Shown: in pieces, positions 41,603 to 50,595 of the stretch
Layout: each line of letters begins with the position of its first letter
Numbering within the stretch: the stretch's first letter is position 1
DNA from: Pseudoalteromonas luteoviolacea S2607
GTDB lineage: Bacteria > Pseudomonadota > Gammaproteobacteria > Enterobacterales > Alteromonadaceae
Assembly (NCBI RefSeq): GCF_001625575.1
Contig: NZ_AUXV01000073.1
Coordinates: forward strand, 269,290-333,289
DNA: 64,000 nt
Direction: 5' to 3'
Position numbers and translations under genes: made by a program
Notes under the pieces: generated by a model
Seen by the model: only the letters and a program-made list of their open reading frames with translations
What the model was told of the DNA's origin: nothing
Database searches by the model: none

Positions 41603-42894
41603 TGAGTGGCCCATTAAGTAAATTAAAGCGCAAAGTTATTTTATTAATCTTTGTCAGTATTTTTATATCTTGCTCACCCGTGACTTTACTTTCTACTTGG
41701 CAGAACTGGCTTATATTGAGTGTGGTTGCCAGCTTGAGCTGTTGTCTGTTGTTAAAGTTAGTATTTCATAAGCTTATTAAAGCGGTTGAGGCGTTGAATG
41801 TCGGATTGTTAAACTTTAAAGATGGTGACTTTTCAAACCAATTGGCGTATCAAAGTGATGATGAGTTTGGCGAATTATGCCAACTTTATAACGAAACTGC
41901 ACAACAGCTGAGAAAAGAAAAGCAATGGCTGTATCAAAGGGAAATGATGCTAGACAAAATGTTGCAAAGCGCGCCGCAGGCATTGCTGTTAATTAATGAT
42001 AATGGTGTGGTGGTGTTTGCGAACCAAAGTGCTCAAAACTTGGTGGGTAGTGTGCAAGCGCTTGAAGGCTTATCAATTTCACAACTAGAGGATACGGCAC
42101 CGCAAGAAATAACGACAGCCATTAGCACAGCACAAGATGGCCTAATCAGTATTTGCCAAGGTGATGTAGATGAGCAAGTTTGGCACGCTTCTGTTGGTGA
42201 AATTTTATTGAATAATCAACACCACAATTTGTATATCTTTAAACAGCTTACCCGTGAATTAAACCGTCAAGAAGTCGCTGTATGGAAAAAAGTTATTCGA
42301 GTTATTAGCCATGAATTAAACAACTCGCTAGGGCCAATTTCGTCGATGTCACATAGCGGAAAAATCATTGCCACTAAATTGGATGATACGAGGTTACATC
42401 GTGTATTTAGCACCATTGACGAACGTATTTCCCACCTGACTGAGTTTGTACAAGGGTATGGCACATTTGCAAAGTTACCGATGCCGATTTTGAGCACAAT
42501 CGAAATTCGCCCTTTACTTGAGTCGATTCAACTACAGTGGCCAAGCCGAATTCAATGTGATGTAGACACATTGCAAGCTGATAAAGGGCAGCTTGAACAA
42601 CTCATAATTAATCTATTAAAAAATGCCCATGAGTCAGGTTCAGAGCCAGATGCTATCTCTCTTAGCGTTCAGTCAAGCAACGGGATAACTAAGTTTCTCT
42701 TTGAAGATGCTGGGCAGGGGATGTCTGAGGCGGTATTAACGAGTGCGCTGGTGCCATTTTACTCTACTAAAAATAGTGGAACGGGCTTAGGTCTAGCCCT
42801 TTGCAGAGAAATCGTGGAAGCGCACAACGGCTATATTAACTTAAGCAACCGCGCATCAGGTGGCCTATGCGTAGAAGTAGGTTTACCGAATTAG
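41602..42894 (+). CDS. Sensor histidine kinase with minimal periplasmic part (intramembrane-sensing type)
   Basis: A 430-residue kinase: two N-terminal helices (about 11-31 and 36-55) separated by only a few residues, HAMP (about 56-110), PAS (about 115-215), HisKA-like region with phosphorylated His237 in SHELNNSLG, and HATPase ending in GTGLGLALCREI. The near absence of a periplasmic domain fits an intramembrane-sensing kinase, the class that usually detects its signal through an associated ABC transporter. The start codon overlaps the regulator stop (TAATG), so the pair is translationally coupled. Confidence 0.9.
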   Translation: MSGPLSKLKRKVILLIFVSIFISCSPVTLLSTWQNWLILSVVASLSCCLLLKLVFHKLIKAVEALNVGLLNFKDGDFSNQLAYQSDDEFGELCQLYNETAQQLRKEKQWLYQREMMLDKMLQSAPQALLLINDNGVVVFANQSAQNLVGSVQALEGLSISQLEDTAPQEITTAISTAQDGLISICQGDVDEQVWHASVGEILLNNQHHNLYIFKQLTRELNRQEVAVWKKVIRVISHELNNSLGPISSMSHSGKIIATKLDDTRLHRVFSTIDERISHLTEFVQGYGTFAKLPMPILSTIEIRPLLESIQLQWPSRIQCDVDTLQADKGQLEQLIINLLKNAHESGSEPDAISLSVQSSNGITKFLFEDAGQGMSEAVLTSALVPFYSTKNSGTGLGLALCREIVEAHNGYINLSNRASGGLCVEVGLPN

Positions 42895-42923
42895 GTAGGG
42901 GAGCCTCACTCAACCAGTCGTTT

Positions 42924-43214
42924 TTATGAATTCCCACAATCACCTCGTTGCTCAAGCCACGTTAGGGTATTGTGCGTTATTACGATGGTACCTGAGACAA
43001 CTAAACTTGCAGCCGAAACAAAGCCAGCACCTGCCATCAGTACAGCACACGCTTTGTCTGAGCAACCGCCCAAATGGCCCATTTCTTCTTGCGATAAGAC
43101 GTGCTTTCGTTTTGTGATTTGGCACTGCTCGTCAAAGTATTGCACTTCCTTTGGTACAAATATACAACCTGAAAGTACGCATAAAATTAAGGCTGTCAGT
43201 GTAAAAATACGCAT
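42924..43214 (-). CDS. Small cysteine-rich lipoprotein
   Basis: A 96-residue lipoprotein with lipobox VLSGC at about residue 17. The mature part has five further cysteines, a middle segment GGCSDKACAV and a hydrophobic stretch (about 57-82) that could span or touch a membrane. No known family. It converges with the kinase gene. Confidence 0.7.
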   Translation of the reverse strand: MRIFTLTALILCVLSGCIFVPKEVQYFDEQCQITKRKHVLSQEEMGHLGGCSDKACAVLMAGAGFVSAASLVVSGTIVITHNTLTWLEQRGDCGNS

Positions 43215-43334
43215 GAAGATTTCCTATCTTTTTCGCTACACTATCGGCTTAACACGTAAATTTAAAGTAAAAAAATGTAATCGAAAGTGGTTAGCTCCAC
43301 AGGCATGCGGAGCTAGTAAGCAGTATTTTGAGGT

Positions 43335-43979
43335 CTAGCGCGGTGGGTCTATGTGACCTGCGGTACTCGCATTTATTCTGAACCAGCCTGCAATAGAATA
43401 TCTGGATTTATGCGCGGGTAGTACTTCATGTGGAAACTCATCACTCAAAAATGTGACCAATGTTCCTTGGTTTGGTAACACGCGGCACAATTCTTTTTCA
43501 TGATCATTCGGGTCATAAATTACGAGCTCTCCGCCATGCTCCGTTTGCCATTGGTCATTGAGGTAAAACACGGTTGTTAGTACTCTGTTTGCTCTGCCCT
43601 TGAACGCATCTAAGTGTTTTTTATAAAACGCGCCTTCTTGGTAGTGTGCAAAGTGGCTCTCGTAGCTAAATAGGCCCATAAATAAGCGCCGATTTAAAAA
43701 GTCTTTAAGCTCATCCATGGCTTGGATATAACCTAACTCCAATTCATTGTTTTGGTCTAACCATAAGATTTTGTCTCGGCGGATCTTGACGTTTTTTTCA
43801 TGATCACTCTGTCTACCTATCCCAGCCGTTTGGAACTTGTCTTCTTCTAACGTTGCAATTCGTTTGTTGAGACTTTGTATGATGTGTGGATCTATCGCAT
43901 TTTCAATAATGCTAAGACCTGTTGCACGCAAATCATCCGCAATTTGCATATATACGTTTTGAGAGTCAAAGTTAGACAA
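43335..43979 (-). CDS. 2-oxoglutarate/Fe(II)-dependent dioxygenase (prolyl-4-hydroxylase-like)
   Basis: A 214-residue enzyme of the P4Hc/2OG-Fe(II) oxygenase superfamily. The iron-binding triad is visible as His122 and Asp124 (KHLDAF) and His184 (EFPHEVLP); Arg193 (KSRYSIAGWF) should bind the 2-oxoglutarate carboxylate. HGGELVIYD is the usual preceding strand. It hydroxylates an unknown protein or small molecule and may be prolyl, as in related bacterial enzymes. No signal peptide. A link to the hydroxyproline island cannot be claimed from position. Confidence 0.85.
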   Translation of the reverse strand: MSNFDSQNVYMQIADDLRATGLSIIENAIDPHIIQSLNKRIATLEEDKFQTAGIGRQSDHEKNVKIRRDKILWLDQNNELELGYIQAMDELKDFLNRRLFMGLFSYESHFAHYQEGAFYKKHLDAFKGRANRVLTTVFYLNDQWQTEHGGELVIYDPNDHEKELCRVLPNQGTLVTFLSDEFPHEVLPAHKSRYSIAGWFRINASTAGHIDPPR

Positions 43980-44063
43980 AGTATACCTCCAGATAGTGTG
44001 GAGGCTTTTTACCTAATCAGTGAAGAAAAGGCAAGCGATACTTCTGGGCAGGCCTTTGCAATG

Positions 44064-44765
44064 CTATAAACCTTGATTTTGCGCACACGCGTTAACAAAT
44101 GCCGCTATCAGAGGTGAGCGCTTTTGGCTGAGTACAGCGCGTTCTGGTTGAAACAGTGTTGCGATGAAAAAAGGATGCACAGTGAGTTCTATCGCTCTGA
44201 CCTCCTTGGTGTCATCATCTGCCGATGCAACCAGTGGTCCTTGTAAGAGTGCGTGGCGAAACTCGTCGTTTAAGCCATACTTGCAACGATAACCTTCGCG
44301 AATTGTTGTGGTGCCATATATTGCAGCCAACTGAGAGTGTGCAAAGATATTTACCGCTTCTGTTGTCTCGATTAATGCGCAAGCTAGCTCTGAAATGACA
44401 GGGCGATAACCTTGAGGTACAGACTCAGCGTGTACCGCATCGTTCCAACCAATTACATTCTGGGCATATTCTAATATCGCATGTTGAAAACCACCACAGG
44501 TGCCTATAAAAGGGATGAGGTTCTCGCGTGCGTATCTAATCGCATTTAATGCGCCATCAGCATCAACGTAAGGAGTTTTTGGTACACACCAAATCCCATC
44601 GAAGAGACTTAAGTCTGTATCTTTGACATTGTCTGTCGCTAGCCATGTGGCCTTAAGGTTGAGTCTTAAGTCACTTGCCGCAATATCCAAAGAAAGAGGA
44701 ATACCTTGGTGAGCTGGGACTGAGTCATCGTAGTCTCCAACTAAGGCGATTGATATGTTTTTCAT
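44064..44765 (-). CDS. Class I glutamine-amidotransferase-like protein (CTP synthase C-terminal-related)
   Basis: A 233-residue stand-alone relative of the CTP synthase glutaminase domain: IALVGDYDDSVPAH at the start, WCVPKTPY, and the nucleophile elbow GTCGGFQHAI with Cys90. The third catalytic motif of a normal glutaminase is HPE; here it is QPE (Gln206-Glu208), with His197 nearby in VHPFF. So the triad histidine is missing or replaced, and glutaminase activity is doubtful. In some relatives the nucleophile is selenocysteine; here it is an ordinary TGC/TGT cysteine codon. No partner synthase lies nearby. Confidence 0.82.
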   Translation of the reverse strand: MKNISIALVGDYDDSVPAHQGIPLSLDIAASDLRLNLKATWLATDNVKDTDLSLFDGIWCVPKTPYVDADGALNAIRYARENLIPFIGTCGGFQHAILEYAQNVIGWNDAVHAESVPQGYRPVISELACALIETTEAVNIFAHSQLAAIYGTTTIREGYRCKYGLNDEFRHALLQGPLVASADDDTKEVRAIELTVHPFFIATLFQPERAVLSQKRSPLIAAFVNACAQNQGL

Positions 44766-44877
44766 CTCTTTTCCTTAAGTGTTCGGTTGTTCTTAGTATG
44801 TTTTCATTATGGGTAAAAACATACTATAGGTCCATCAAGTTGAGAACAGATTTGTGAAGAATTGTTCCAGTTGTTAA

Positions 44878-45357
44878 TTAGGAGGAAGAGTTCAGTGCTT
44901 TAATGATGCGATCTGACGCTGTCTCAACAAGATCTAACACTAACTCAAACCCATCGCCATCTCCGTAATACGGATCAGGTACTTCAGCAACGTCCATGCC
45001 TGCATAAGTCAAAAACAAATGTAGTTTATGTAGATAGACTGGAGGACAGTTAGCTTGCAAGTCAGCCAGATTGTTATTATCGGCACAGAGTATTAAATCG
45101 AACTCTTCAAAGTCTTTTTTAACAACTTGTCGCGAAGTGATTCCCGAGAAGCTGTAGCCTCTTTTTTGGCCTGCTTTAGCACTGCGCTTGTCAGGTGAAT
45201 TGCCTTCGTGGTAATTAATGGTTCCTGCTGAGTCTACCGTTAGCGTGAGCCCTTGTGCTTGCGCTTTGGCTTTCATAACCGCTTCCATAGTCGGGGAGCG
45301 GCAAATATTACCCATACAAACGACCAGTATTTTTGTGACTGATGTGGTAGCTGCCAT
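44878..45357 (-). CDS. Low-molecular-weight protein tyrosine phosphatase
   Basis: A 159-residue phosphatase with the P-loop VCMGNICRSP (nucleophile Cys14, Arg20) and the general acid loop PDPYYG. The size and motifs match Wzb/LMW-PTP enzymes. These dephosphorylate protein tyrosines; the polysaccharide-export partners often found next to wzb are absent here, so its target is unknown. It is monocistronic. Confidence 0.9.
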   Translation of the reverse strand: MAATTSVTKILVVCMGNICRSPTMEAVMKAKAQAQGLTLTVDSAGTINYHEGNSPDKRSAKAGQKRGYSFSGITSRQVVKKDFEEFDLILCADNNNLADLQANCPPVYLHKLHLFLTYAGMDVAEVPDPYYGDGDGFELVLDLVETASDRIIKALNSSS

Positions 45358-45598
45358 GTTTTGACCTACTAATGATAAGTTTATTTTTTAGAGGCTAAAA
45401 ACTAACATTCTCGACTAACCAAGAAAAGTTAATCGCTCGCTTTTTAGAAATTTATAAGCTTTTTCATACATTGATGGTGTCGGCGTTGCAAACCTGTTTT
45501 GATAATGCAACTTTGAGTAGTTGTTAGATACCCCAGATATTTACTTAATTTGTCTCGGTGAAACGAGTCTAATGGATCATGATTGGTAGGAGGTATTT

Positions 45599-46462
45599 TT
45601 GATTTATAGTGTTCATAGTAATACGCGCAGTGTTTACCCAGAGCAAGACAAAGTTGTTCCTTGGTGGAGTTTTACAAAAACGGCCATTGCAACATTAATT
45701 CTGAGGCTTATAGAGCAAGGTGAATTCGAGTTAGACTCCCAATTTAATGGTCAACCTTATACGTACAGACAATTGCTGCAGCATACATCTGGAGTGGCAG
45801 ATTACGCCATGCTGCATGATTACCATAAGGCCGTAGCGAGCGGCGCAGAGCCTTGGTCCAGATCAGAAATGCTGGCACGTATTGAAGTCGATAAATTGTT
45901 GTTCCCACCCGGTAAGGGGTGGCGTTATTCTAACGTCGGCTACTTGTTGCTAAAAAAAGAGATTGAACACCGCTATGGGGGGTCATTCAACGGTACATTA
46001 CAAAAGCACTTGTTTTTACCGCTTGGGATAAAAAATGCACGGACTATTGAAACGATGCATGCGTTTGACCAACTTAATGTGTCTAACAACAGCTATGACC
46101 CAAGATGGTGCTATCATGGCTTGATTGGCGGAACGACGCGAGATGCGGTGACATTTTTGCACGCACTCATGAGTGGCCAGGTATTATCTAAACCATTACT
46201 TGAAGAGATGTGCACACCTTATAATCTTGATTTTGATGTGGGAGATAGGCCATGGCAGAACCCAGCGATTGGACTAGGGTTGATGCTAAACCATAGCGAG
46301 ACATTAAATACCATGGGTCATACTGGGCAGGGCCCGCAAAGTTGTTTTGCCGCGTATTATTTTGATCAAGAAGTACCTGTTACAGTGGCTGTTTTTGAGC
46401 AAACTCATTCGCAAGCATTGGTGGAGAAAAAAGCCGTGGAACTGGCAAAAACCTTCAAATAA
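45599..46462 (+). CDS. Serine hydrolase, class C beta-lactamase/penicillin-binding-like fold
   Basis: A 287-residue protein with all three active-site motifs of the family: Ser24-x-x-Lys27 in WSFTKT, Tyr-x-Asn in RYSNVGYL, and HTGQG. It starts with TTG: AGGAGG lies five bases upstream and an in-frame stop is at 45587, so no longer start is possible. The SxxK motif is therefore very close to the N-terminus and there is no signal peptide, unlike most relatives. It probably hydrolyses esters or peptides in the cytoplasm rather than antibiotics. Confidence 0.83.
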   Translation: MIYSVHSNTRSVYPEQDKVVPWWSFTKTAIATLILRLIEQGEFELDSQFNGQPYTYRQLLQHTSGVADYAMLHDYHKAVASGAEPWSRSEMLARIEVDKLLFPPGKGWRYSNVGYLLLKKEIEHRYGGSFNGTLQKHLFLPLGIKNARTIETMHAFDQLNVSNNSYDPRWCYHGLIGGTTRDAVTFLHALMSGQVLSKPLLEEMCTPYNLDFDVGDRPWQNPAIGLGLMLNHSETLNTMGHTGQGPQSCFAAYYFDQEVPVTVAVFEQTHSQALVEKKAVELAKTFK

Positions 46463-46538
46463 TCATTTCATTTGAGGGCAAACACATACACTTTTAACTG
46501 GTGCACTTTGCTGCCAGGACATTCTCCACATATGTAAA

Positions 46539-47012
46539 TCAATTTGCTAGGAATTTGGAGTGGCTCATTTCCGTTTGAACATATTGATCGATTAAAACCT
46601 GACAGCGAATACTTTGATTAAATCGAACGAGTTCACAGGCAAGGCAGGCTACTGATTTGTATGCTTGCAATGCAGCTTTCCTTGTTGCGATATCTGTATC
46701 TGCCCGCACGACATCTTCCAATGCGTTAGCAGCCACTTCCAAATAAAACTCATCTTCTGCATCTTCAAAAACAGGGCAGTGATCAAACCGATAGCTACTG
46801 GCCTCAGCAACACGGCGAACCGACAAGATATTTGCGTTCGCAGAGCAAAGTAACTCAATGCTTAAGTCAAAAGCTTGTTTGTAGGTATTACTAGCTTTCT
46901 CTTGTAAACCAAAAAAATATGCTTTTTCAGCGCGTTCAATAAGTTGATTGTATTTAATTACCAAAGACCCTGAGTCTGAGGAGGAAACTAAAGTGAGTTT
47001 TCGAGCGACCAT
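46539..47012 (-). CDS. Hypothetical alpha-helical protein, TPR-like
   Basis: A 157-residue soluble protein predicted to be nearly all helical, with TPR-like helix pairs (YNQLIERAEKAYFFG, then LQEKASNTYKQAFDLSI). It contains several cysteines (CSANAN, DHCPVF, CLACEL, RCQVL). It is alone, divergent from prpD, with a palindrome between them. I do not recognise its family. Confidence 0.65.
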   Translation of the reverse strand: MVARKLTLVSSSDSGSLVIKYNQLIERAEKAYFFGLQEKASNTYKQAFDLSIELLCSANANILSVRRVAEASSYRFDHCPVFEDAEDEFYLEVAANALEDVVRADTDIATRKAALQAYKSVACLACELVRFNQSIRCQVLIDQYVQTEMSHSKFLAN

Positions 47013-47082
47013 ACATTTTCCCTAACTAATTTAGAGTATTCACCTATAGCATTTTTTAGATTGACGACCTGTCAATTGTTTA

Positions 47083-47119
47083 TTTGCAAATGATAATGAA
47101 AATAAATATCATTTGCAAA
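47083..47119. promoter_or_regulatory. 13-bp inverted repeat in divergent control region of prpD
   Basis: TTTGCAAATGATA and TATCATTTGCAAA around an 11-base spacer. The inner part (AATGATAAT) resembles a Fur half site, but the arrangement is not the standard Fur box. It lies 130 bases before prpD and 71 bases before the divergent gene start. Probably a regulator site. Confidence 0.45.
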
Positions 47120-47246
47120 GGTTGTGCGTGATTGAATGACTATTTACTTAGATTTTGTGCCAATCTTTTTCATTCTAAGCGAGTCATGCAAAACGAAGCT
47201 CGACAGGATGAGAATCATCTAACAGCGAAAAACAGGAGTTTTAAGT

Positions 47247-48731
47247 ATGAGCGCGAATGTCGATTTGGCAAATCGTCCGGATTATGATCAGGAAATTCAA
47301 GACATAGCCGATTACGTCATTAATTATAAGGTTGAGTCACAAGAAGCCTTAGACACAGCAAGAAACTGTTTAATGGATAGCTTAGGGTGTGGTTTTTTGG
47401 CACTCAGGTTTCCAGAGTGTACGAAACATTTAGGCCCGATAGTAAAAGGAACTGTTGTGCCTAATGGGGCACGGGTGCCGGGCACACAATTTGTCTTAGA
47501 TCCAGTGAAGGCGGCTTGGGATATTGGTTGTATGATACGTTGGCTGGATTTCAATGATACTTGGCTTGCAGCAGAGTGGGGCCACCCGTCAGATAACTTA
47601 GGTGGCATTCTTGCTGTAACTGACTACATATCGATGCAAAATATTGCAGTTGGACGATTGCCATTGACGATGCAGGATGTGTTAGAAGCCATGGTCAAAG
47701 CTCACGAAATACAGGGCGTTATGGCACTAGACAACAGTTTTAATCGTGTTGGGCTTTGCCATGTTTTGTTGGTGAGGTTAGCGACCACAGCTGTCGTAAC
47801 TCATTTGATGGGGGGGACGCGTGCGCAAATTATGGCAGCCATTTCTCAAGCTTGGGTTGATGGCTCTGCGCTGCGCACATATCGTCATGCTCCGAATGCG
47901 GGGTCGCGTAAGTCTTGGGCCGCGGGGGATGCGACGTCTCGAGGTGTGCGGTTAGCAGATATTTCAATGCGCGGAGAAATGGGGATCCCCGGCGTATTAA
48001 GCGCACCGCAATGGGGCTTTTATGATGTGTCTTTCAGCCAGACGAATAAGGATTTGGCGTTAAAGCCACAGAAGCAACGTACGTTTAGCTTCCAGCGTGA
48101 ATATGGTAGTTACGTAATGGAAAACATTTTATTTAAGCTTAGCTTCCCCGCTGAATTCCATTCACAAACAGCATGTGAGGCTGCGGTTATCCTTCACCCA
48201 CAAGTAAAACAACGACTAGATGAGATTAAACGAATCGAAATTACTACGCATGAATCAGCAATTCGTATTATCTCTAAGGCGGGTGAATTGGCGAACCCTG
48301 CAGATAGAGATCACTGTTTGCAATATATGGTTGCTGTTCCTTTGCTATTCGGTAACTTGGTGGCTGAACACTATGAGGACCCCTTCCATCATAATAATCC
48401 ACAAATAGATATTCTACGCGACAAAATGGTGGTAGTGGAAGATAAACGATACAGCGCGGACTATCATGACCCAGAAAAACGCGCCATTGCGAATGCCATT
48501 CAGATATTTTTTAATGATGGTAGCTGCACTGAAAAAGTAGAAGTTGAATATCCTATAGGTCATAGAAGGCGTCGAAAAGAGGGCATACCTGTATTAGAAG
48601 AAAAGTTCAGACAAAGTTTAGCCACACGTTTTCCAGATGCACAATGCCAGGCTATTTATGATGTATGTAAAGATGCTAACAAGCTGACATCGATGCCCGT
48701 AAATCGCTTTATGGATTTGCTTGTAATCTAA
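47247..48731 (+). CDS. prpD: 2-methylcitrate dehydratase PrpD
   Basis: A 494-residue MmgE/PrpD enzyme, very like E. coli PrpD along its whole length: RWLDFNDTWLAAEWGHPSDN, SLRTYRHAPN-like and GDATSR active-site stretches, FSFQREYGSYVMEN, and YPIGHRRRR near the end. It dehydrates 2-methylcitrate in the methylcitrate cycle of propionate breakdown, in the cytoplasm. It is alone: no prpB, prpC, acnD or prpR next to it. AGGAG before the ATG at 47247 supports the start. Confidence 0.93.
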   Translation: MSANVDLANRPDYDQEIQDIADYVINYKVESQEALDTARNCLMDSLGCGFLALRFPECTKHLGPIVKGTVVPNGARVPGTQFVLDPVKAAWDIGCMIRWLDFNDTWLAAEWGHPSDNLGGILAVTDYISMQNIAVGRLPLTMQDVLEAMVKAHEIQGVMALDNSFNRVGLCHVLLVRLATTAVVTHLMGGTRAQIMAAISQAWVDGSALRTYRHAPNAGSRKSWAAGDATSRGVRLADISMRGEMGIPGVLSAPQWGFYDVSFSQTNKDLALKPQKQRTFSFQREYGSYVMENILFKLSFPAEFHSQTACEAAVILHPQVKQRLDEIKRIEITTHESAIRIISKAGELANPADRDHCLQYMVAVPLLFGNLVAEHYEDPFHHNNPQIDILRDKMVVVEDKRYSADYHDPEKRAIANAIQIFFNDGSCTEKVEVEYPIGHRRRRKEGIPVLEEKFRQSLATRFPDAQCQAIYDVCKDANKLTSMPVNRFMDLLVI

Positions 48732-48742
48732 GCTATTGATCA

Positions 48743-48769
48743 TCAAGGCAGACATTTGTGCTGCCTTGA
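48743..48769 (+). terminator. Hairpin after prpD
   Basis: A 9-bp stem (TCAAGGCAG / CTGCCTTGA) with a 9-base loop, 12 bases after the stop codon. No T run. Confidence 0.5.
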
Positions 48770-48897
48770 GCATTAATTGAAATATATTTCATGAATTGCT
48801 CCATGTTAAAATGGCGATATGCAGTTAAGTGATAAATTTTGGAGCAGATGCTTGCCCCTAGCTTGAGTGCAATTTGAATATTACAAAAGGAACAATC

Positions 48898-49314
48898 ATG
48901 GAAAAAACTGTCAGAGTGGGTGTGGGTGTAATTCTGGTACGTGATAACAAGATTTTATTAGGTGAACGAATTGGCTCTCATGGTGAAAATACATGGGCAA
49001 CGCCAGGAGGCCATTTGGAGGTTGGCGAGAGTGTTGAAGCGTGTGCGATAAGAGAAGTGCTAGAAGAAACTGGCTTGAAGATTTCCAACCCAACTAAAGT
49101 TGGCTTTACTAATGACATCTTTGCAGAAGGAAAACATTATATTACCTTATTTGTTCAAGCTCAGTGTGAAACTGGTGAAGCAAGCATAATGGAGCCTAAC
49201 AAATGTAAATCATGGCAATGGTTTCCTGTGGATCAATTGCCGCAACCCCTGTTTTTATCAATGCAAAACTTATTACAAGATGGCGTAGAGTTTAGTGCTA
49301 GTATATTGAATTAG
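48898..49314 (+). CDS. Nudix hydrolase
   Basis: A 138-residue Nudix pyrophosphatase. The Nudix box is complete (GGHLEVGES, then REVLEETG), giving the metal-binding glutamates; the preceding VRVGVGVILVRDNKILLGER is usual. It resembles MTH1/NUDT15-like enzymes that clean oxidised or unusual nucleotides, but the substrate cannot be set from sequence. AAAGGA six bases before the ATG at 48898 selects this start. Confidence 0.9.
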   Translation: MEKTVRVGVGVILVRDNKILLGERIGSHGENTWATPGGHLEVGESVEACAIREVLEETGLKISNPTKVGFTNDIFAEGKHYITLFVQAQCETGEASIMEPNKCKSWQWFPVDQLPQPLFLSMQNLLQDGVEFSASILN

Positions 49315-49460
49315 ATAAACTTTATTGCCAACATCGAGAGTAAGTCGAAACAAATTATCTGACTGCACAGTATTTGCACAATCAACTCTTATAGTTAACG
49401 AAAATGCAAGAATAGGTCGAGCGACACGACCACTGTTTTCAACGGCTGTAGGAGTGAAAA

Positions 49461-50570
49461 ATGAAATGCGACAACATCTATTTTAACCGAGTTATTGCGA
49501 TGACTTTGAGCGCGTCTGTTTTGGTATTTACAGGATGCGGTTCAAGTTCAGGTGATAACAATGCTGATCAAGTTGCCCAAAGCGTTCAGTCTGACAATAG
49601 TGCAAGTGCAACAAATAGCGGCGCTGCTACATCTGGTAGCGCCTCTTCGTCAGATAGCTCAGACGCAAGCACAGATCCAAATGCTGGAGACACAAGTTCA
49701 CAAAACAACGACGACGGCTCTAACGGAACAGCACAAACTGCAGGCTCAACTGACGGGGTGCTATGTGACTACGTCTACAATGAGTTTAATGACTCTGCGT
49801 CCGTGCAGGCTACCAGCAGCGCCGATTGGAGTTGCAGTGGCACTGCACGTCAACTGGTCGCAAATGGCATACCTGACCACGTGACAGGCACTTTTCCTAA
49901 TCAAGGTAATCCCAATACGATCAGCGAAGTGAATGTCTCGATAGCTTACACCCTAACACCCACAAAAACCGACACCACTAGTACCTTAGGGGGTCCAAGG
50001 GGCGCGACGGGCTATGTGTTAAATGGCGTTAAGATTGATGCAAATACAGCGGGATCGTGTGACGACTCTGGTAACAGTTGCAGCCTTGTTGGCAACACGG
50101 GTAATTGGAGTATTGAGGCACTTGGGCAAACCAGCTTTGATTTTGGCACTGATGATAACAACGCACATGTTCAGCCAGATGGGTCTTATCATTACCATGG
50201 CATGCCAGAGGGGTTTATAGCACTAAGAAGTGGTTCTCAAAGCGTGATGACTTTGATTGGCTGGGCCGCTGATGGATTTCCAATTTACGCCAGATATGGC
50301 TATAGCGAGGCTGACAATGCGCAATCTGCATTGAAAGCGATGCAGGGCAGTTATCAGTTAGTTGAAAATGTCAGTAGCAATCGCCCCTCTACAGCGGTTT
50401 ATGCGCTGGGCACCTTTGCTCAAGATTGGGAGTATGTGGCAGGAAGCGGTGACTTGGATGAATGCAATGGACGCTTTGGTGTGACGCCCGAATTTCCAGA
50501 AGGCATTTATCATTATTACGCGACTGATAGTTATCCATACTTTCAGCGTTGCGTAAAAGGCCAACTTTAA
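49461..50570 (+). CDS. YHYH-domain lipoprotein
   Basis: A 369-residue exported lipoprotein: signal peptide with lipobox VFTGC at about residue 26, a low-complexity Ser/Ala/Asp/Asn-rich linker (about 28-95) that likely reaches across the envelope, then a YHYH domain (about 100-369). The name-giving motif is visible in DGSYHYHGMPEG, with a second aromatic-His stretch IYHYYATD near the end. Several cysteines may form disulphides. The function of YHYH proteins is unknown; a metal (for example copper) role is speculation. The start follows TAGGAG. It is co-transcribed with the EF-hand gene 25 bases downstream. Confidence 0.85.
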   Translation: MKCDNIYFNRVIAMTLSASVLVFTGCGSSSGDNNADQVAQSVQSDNSASATNSGAATSGSASSSDSSDASTDPNAGDTSSQNNDDGSNGTAQTAGSTDGVLCDYVYNEFNDSASVQATSSADWSCSGTARQLVANGIPDHVTGTFPNQGNPNTISEVNVSIAYTLTPTKTDTTSTLGGPRGATGYVLNGVKIDANTAGSCDDSGNSCSLVGNTGNWSIEALGQTSFDFGTDDNNAHVQPDGSYHYHGMPEGFIALRSGSQSVMTLIGWAADGFPIYARYGYSEADNAQSALKAMQGSYQLVENVSSNRPSTAVYALGTFAQDWEYVAGSGDLDECNGRFGVTPEFPEGIYHYYATDSYPYFQRCVKGQL

Positions 50571-50595
50571 TGTTTACCGTTTGGAGCAAGTCGAA

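Noticed and set aside
44500..44520. Selenocysteine at the amidotransferase nucleophile
   Set aside because: The codon is a normal cysteine codon, not TGA.
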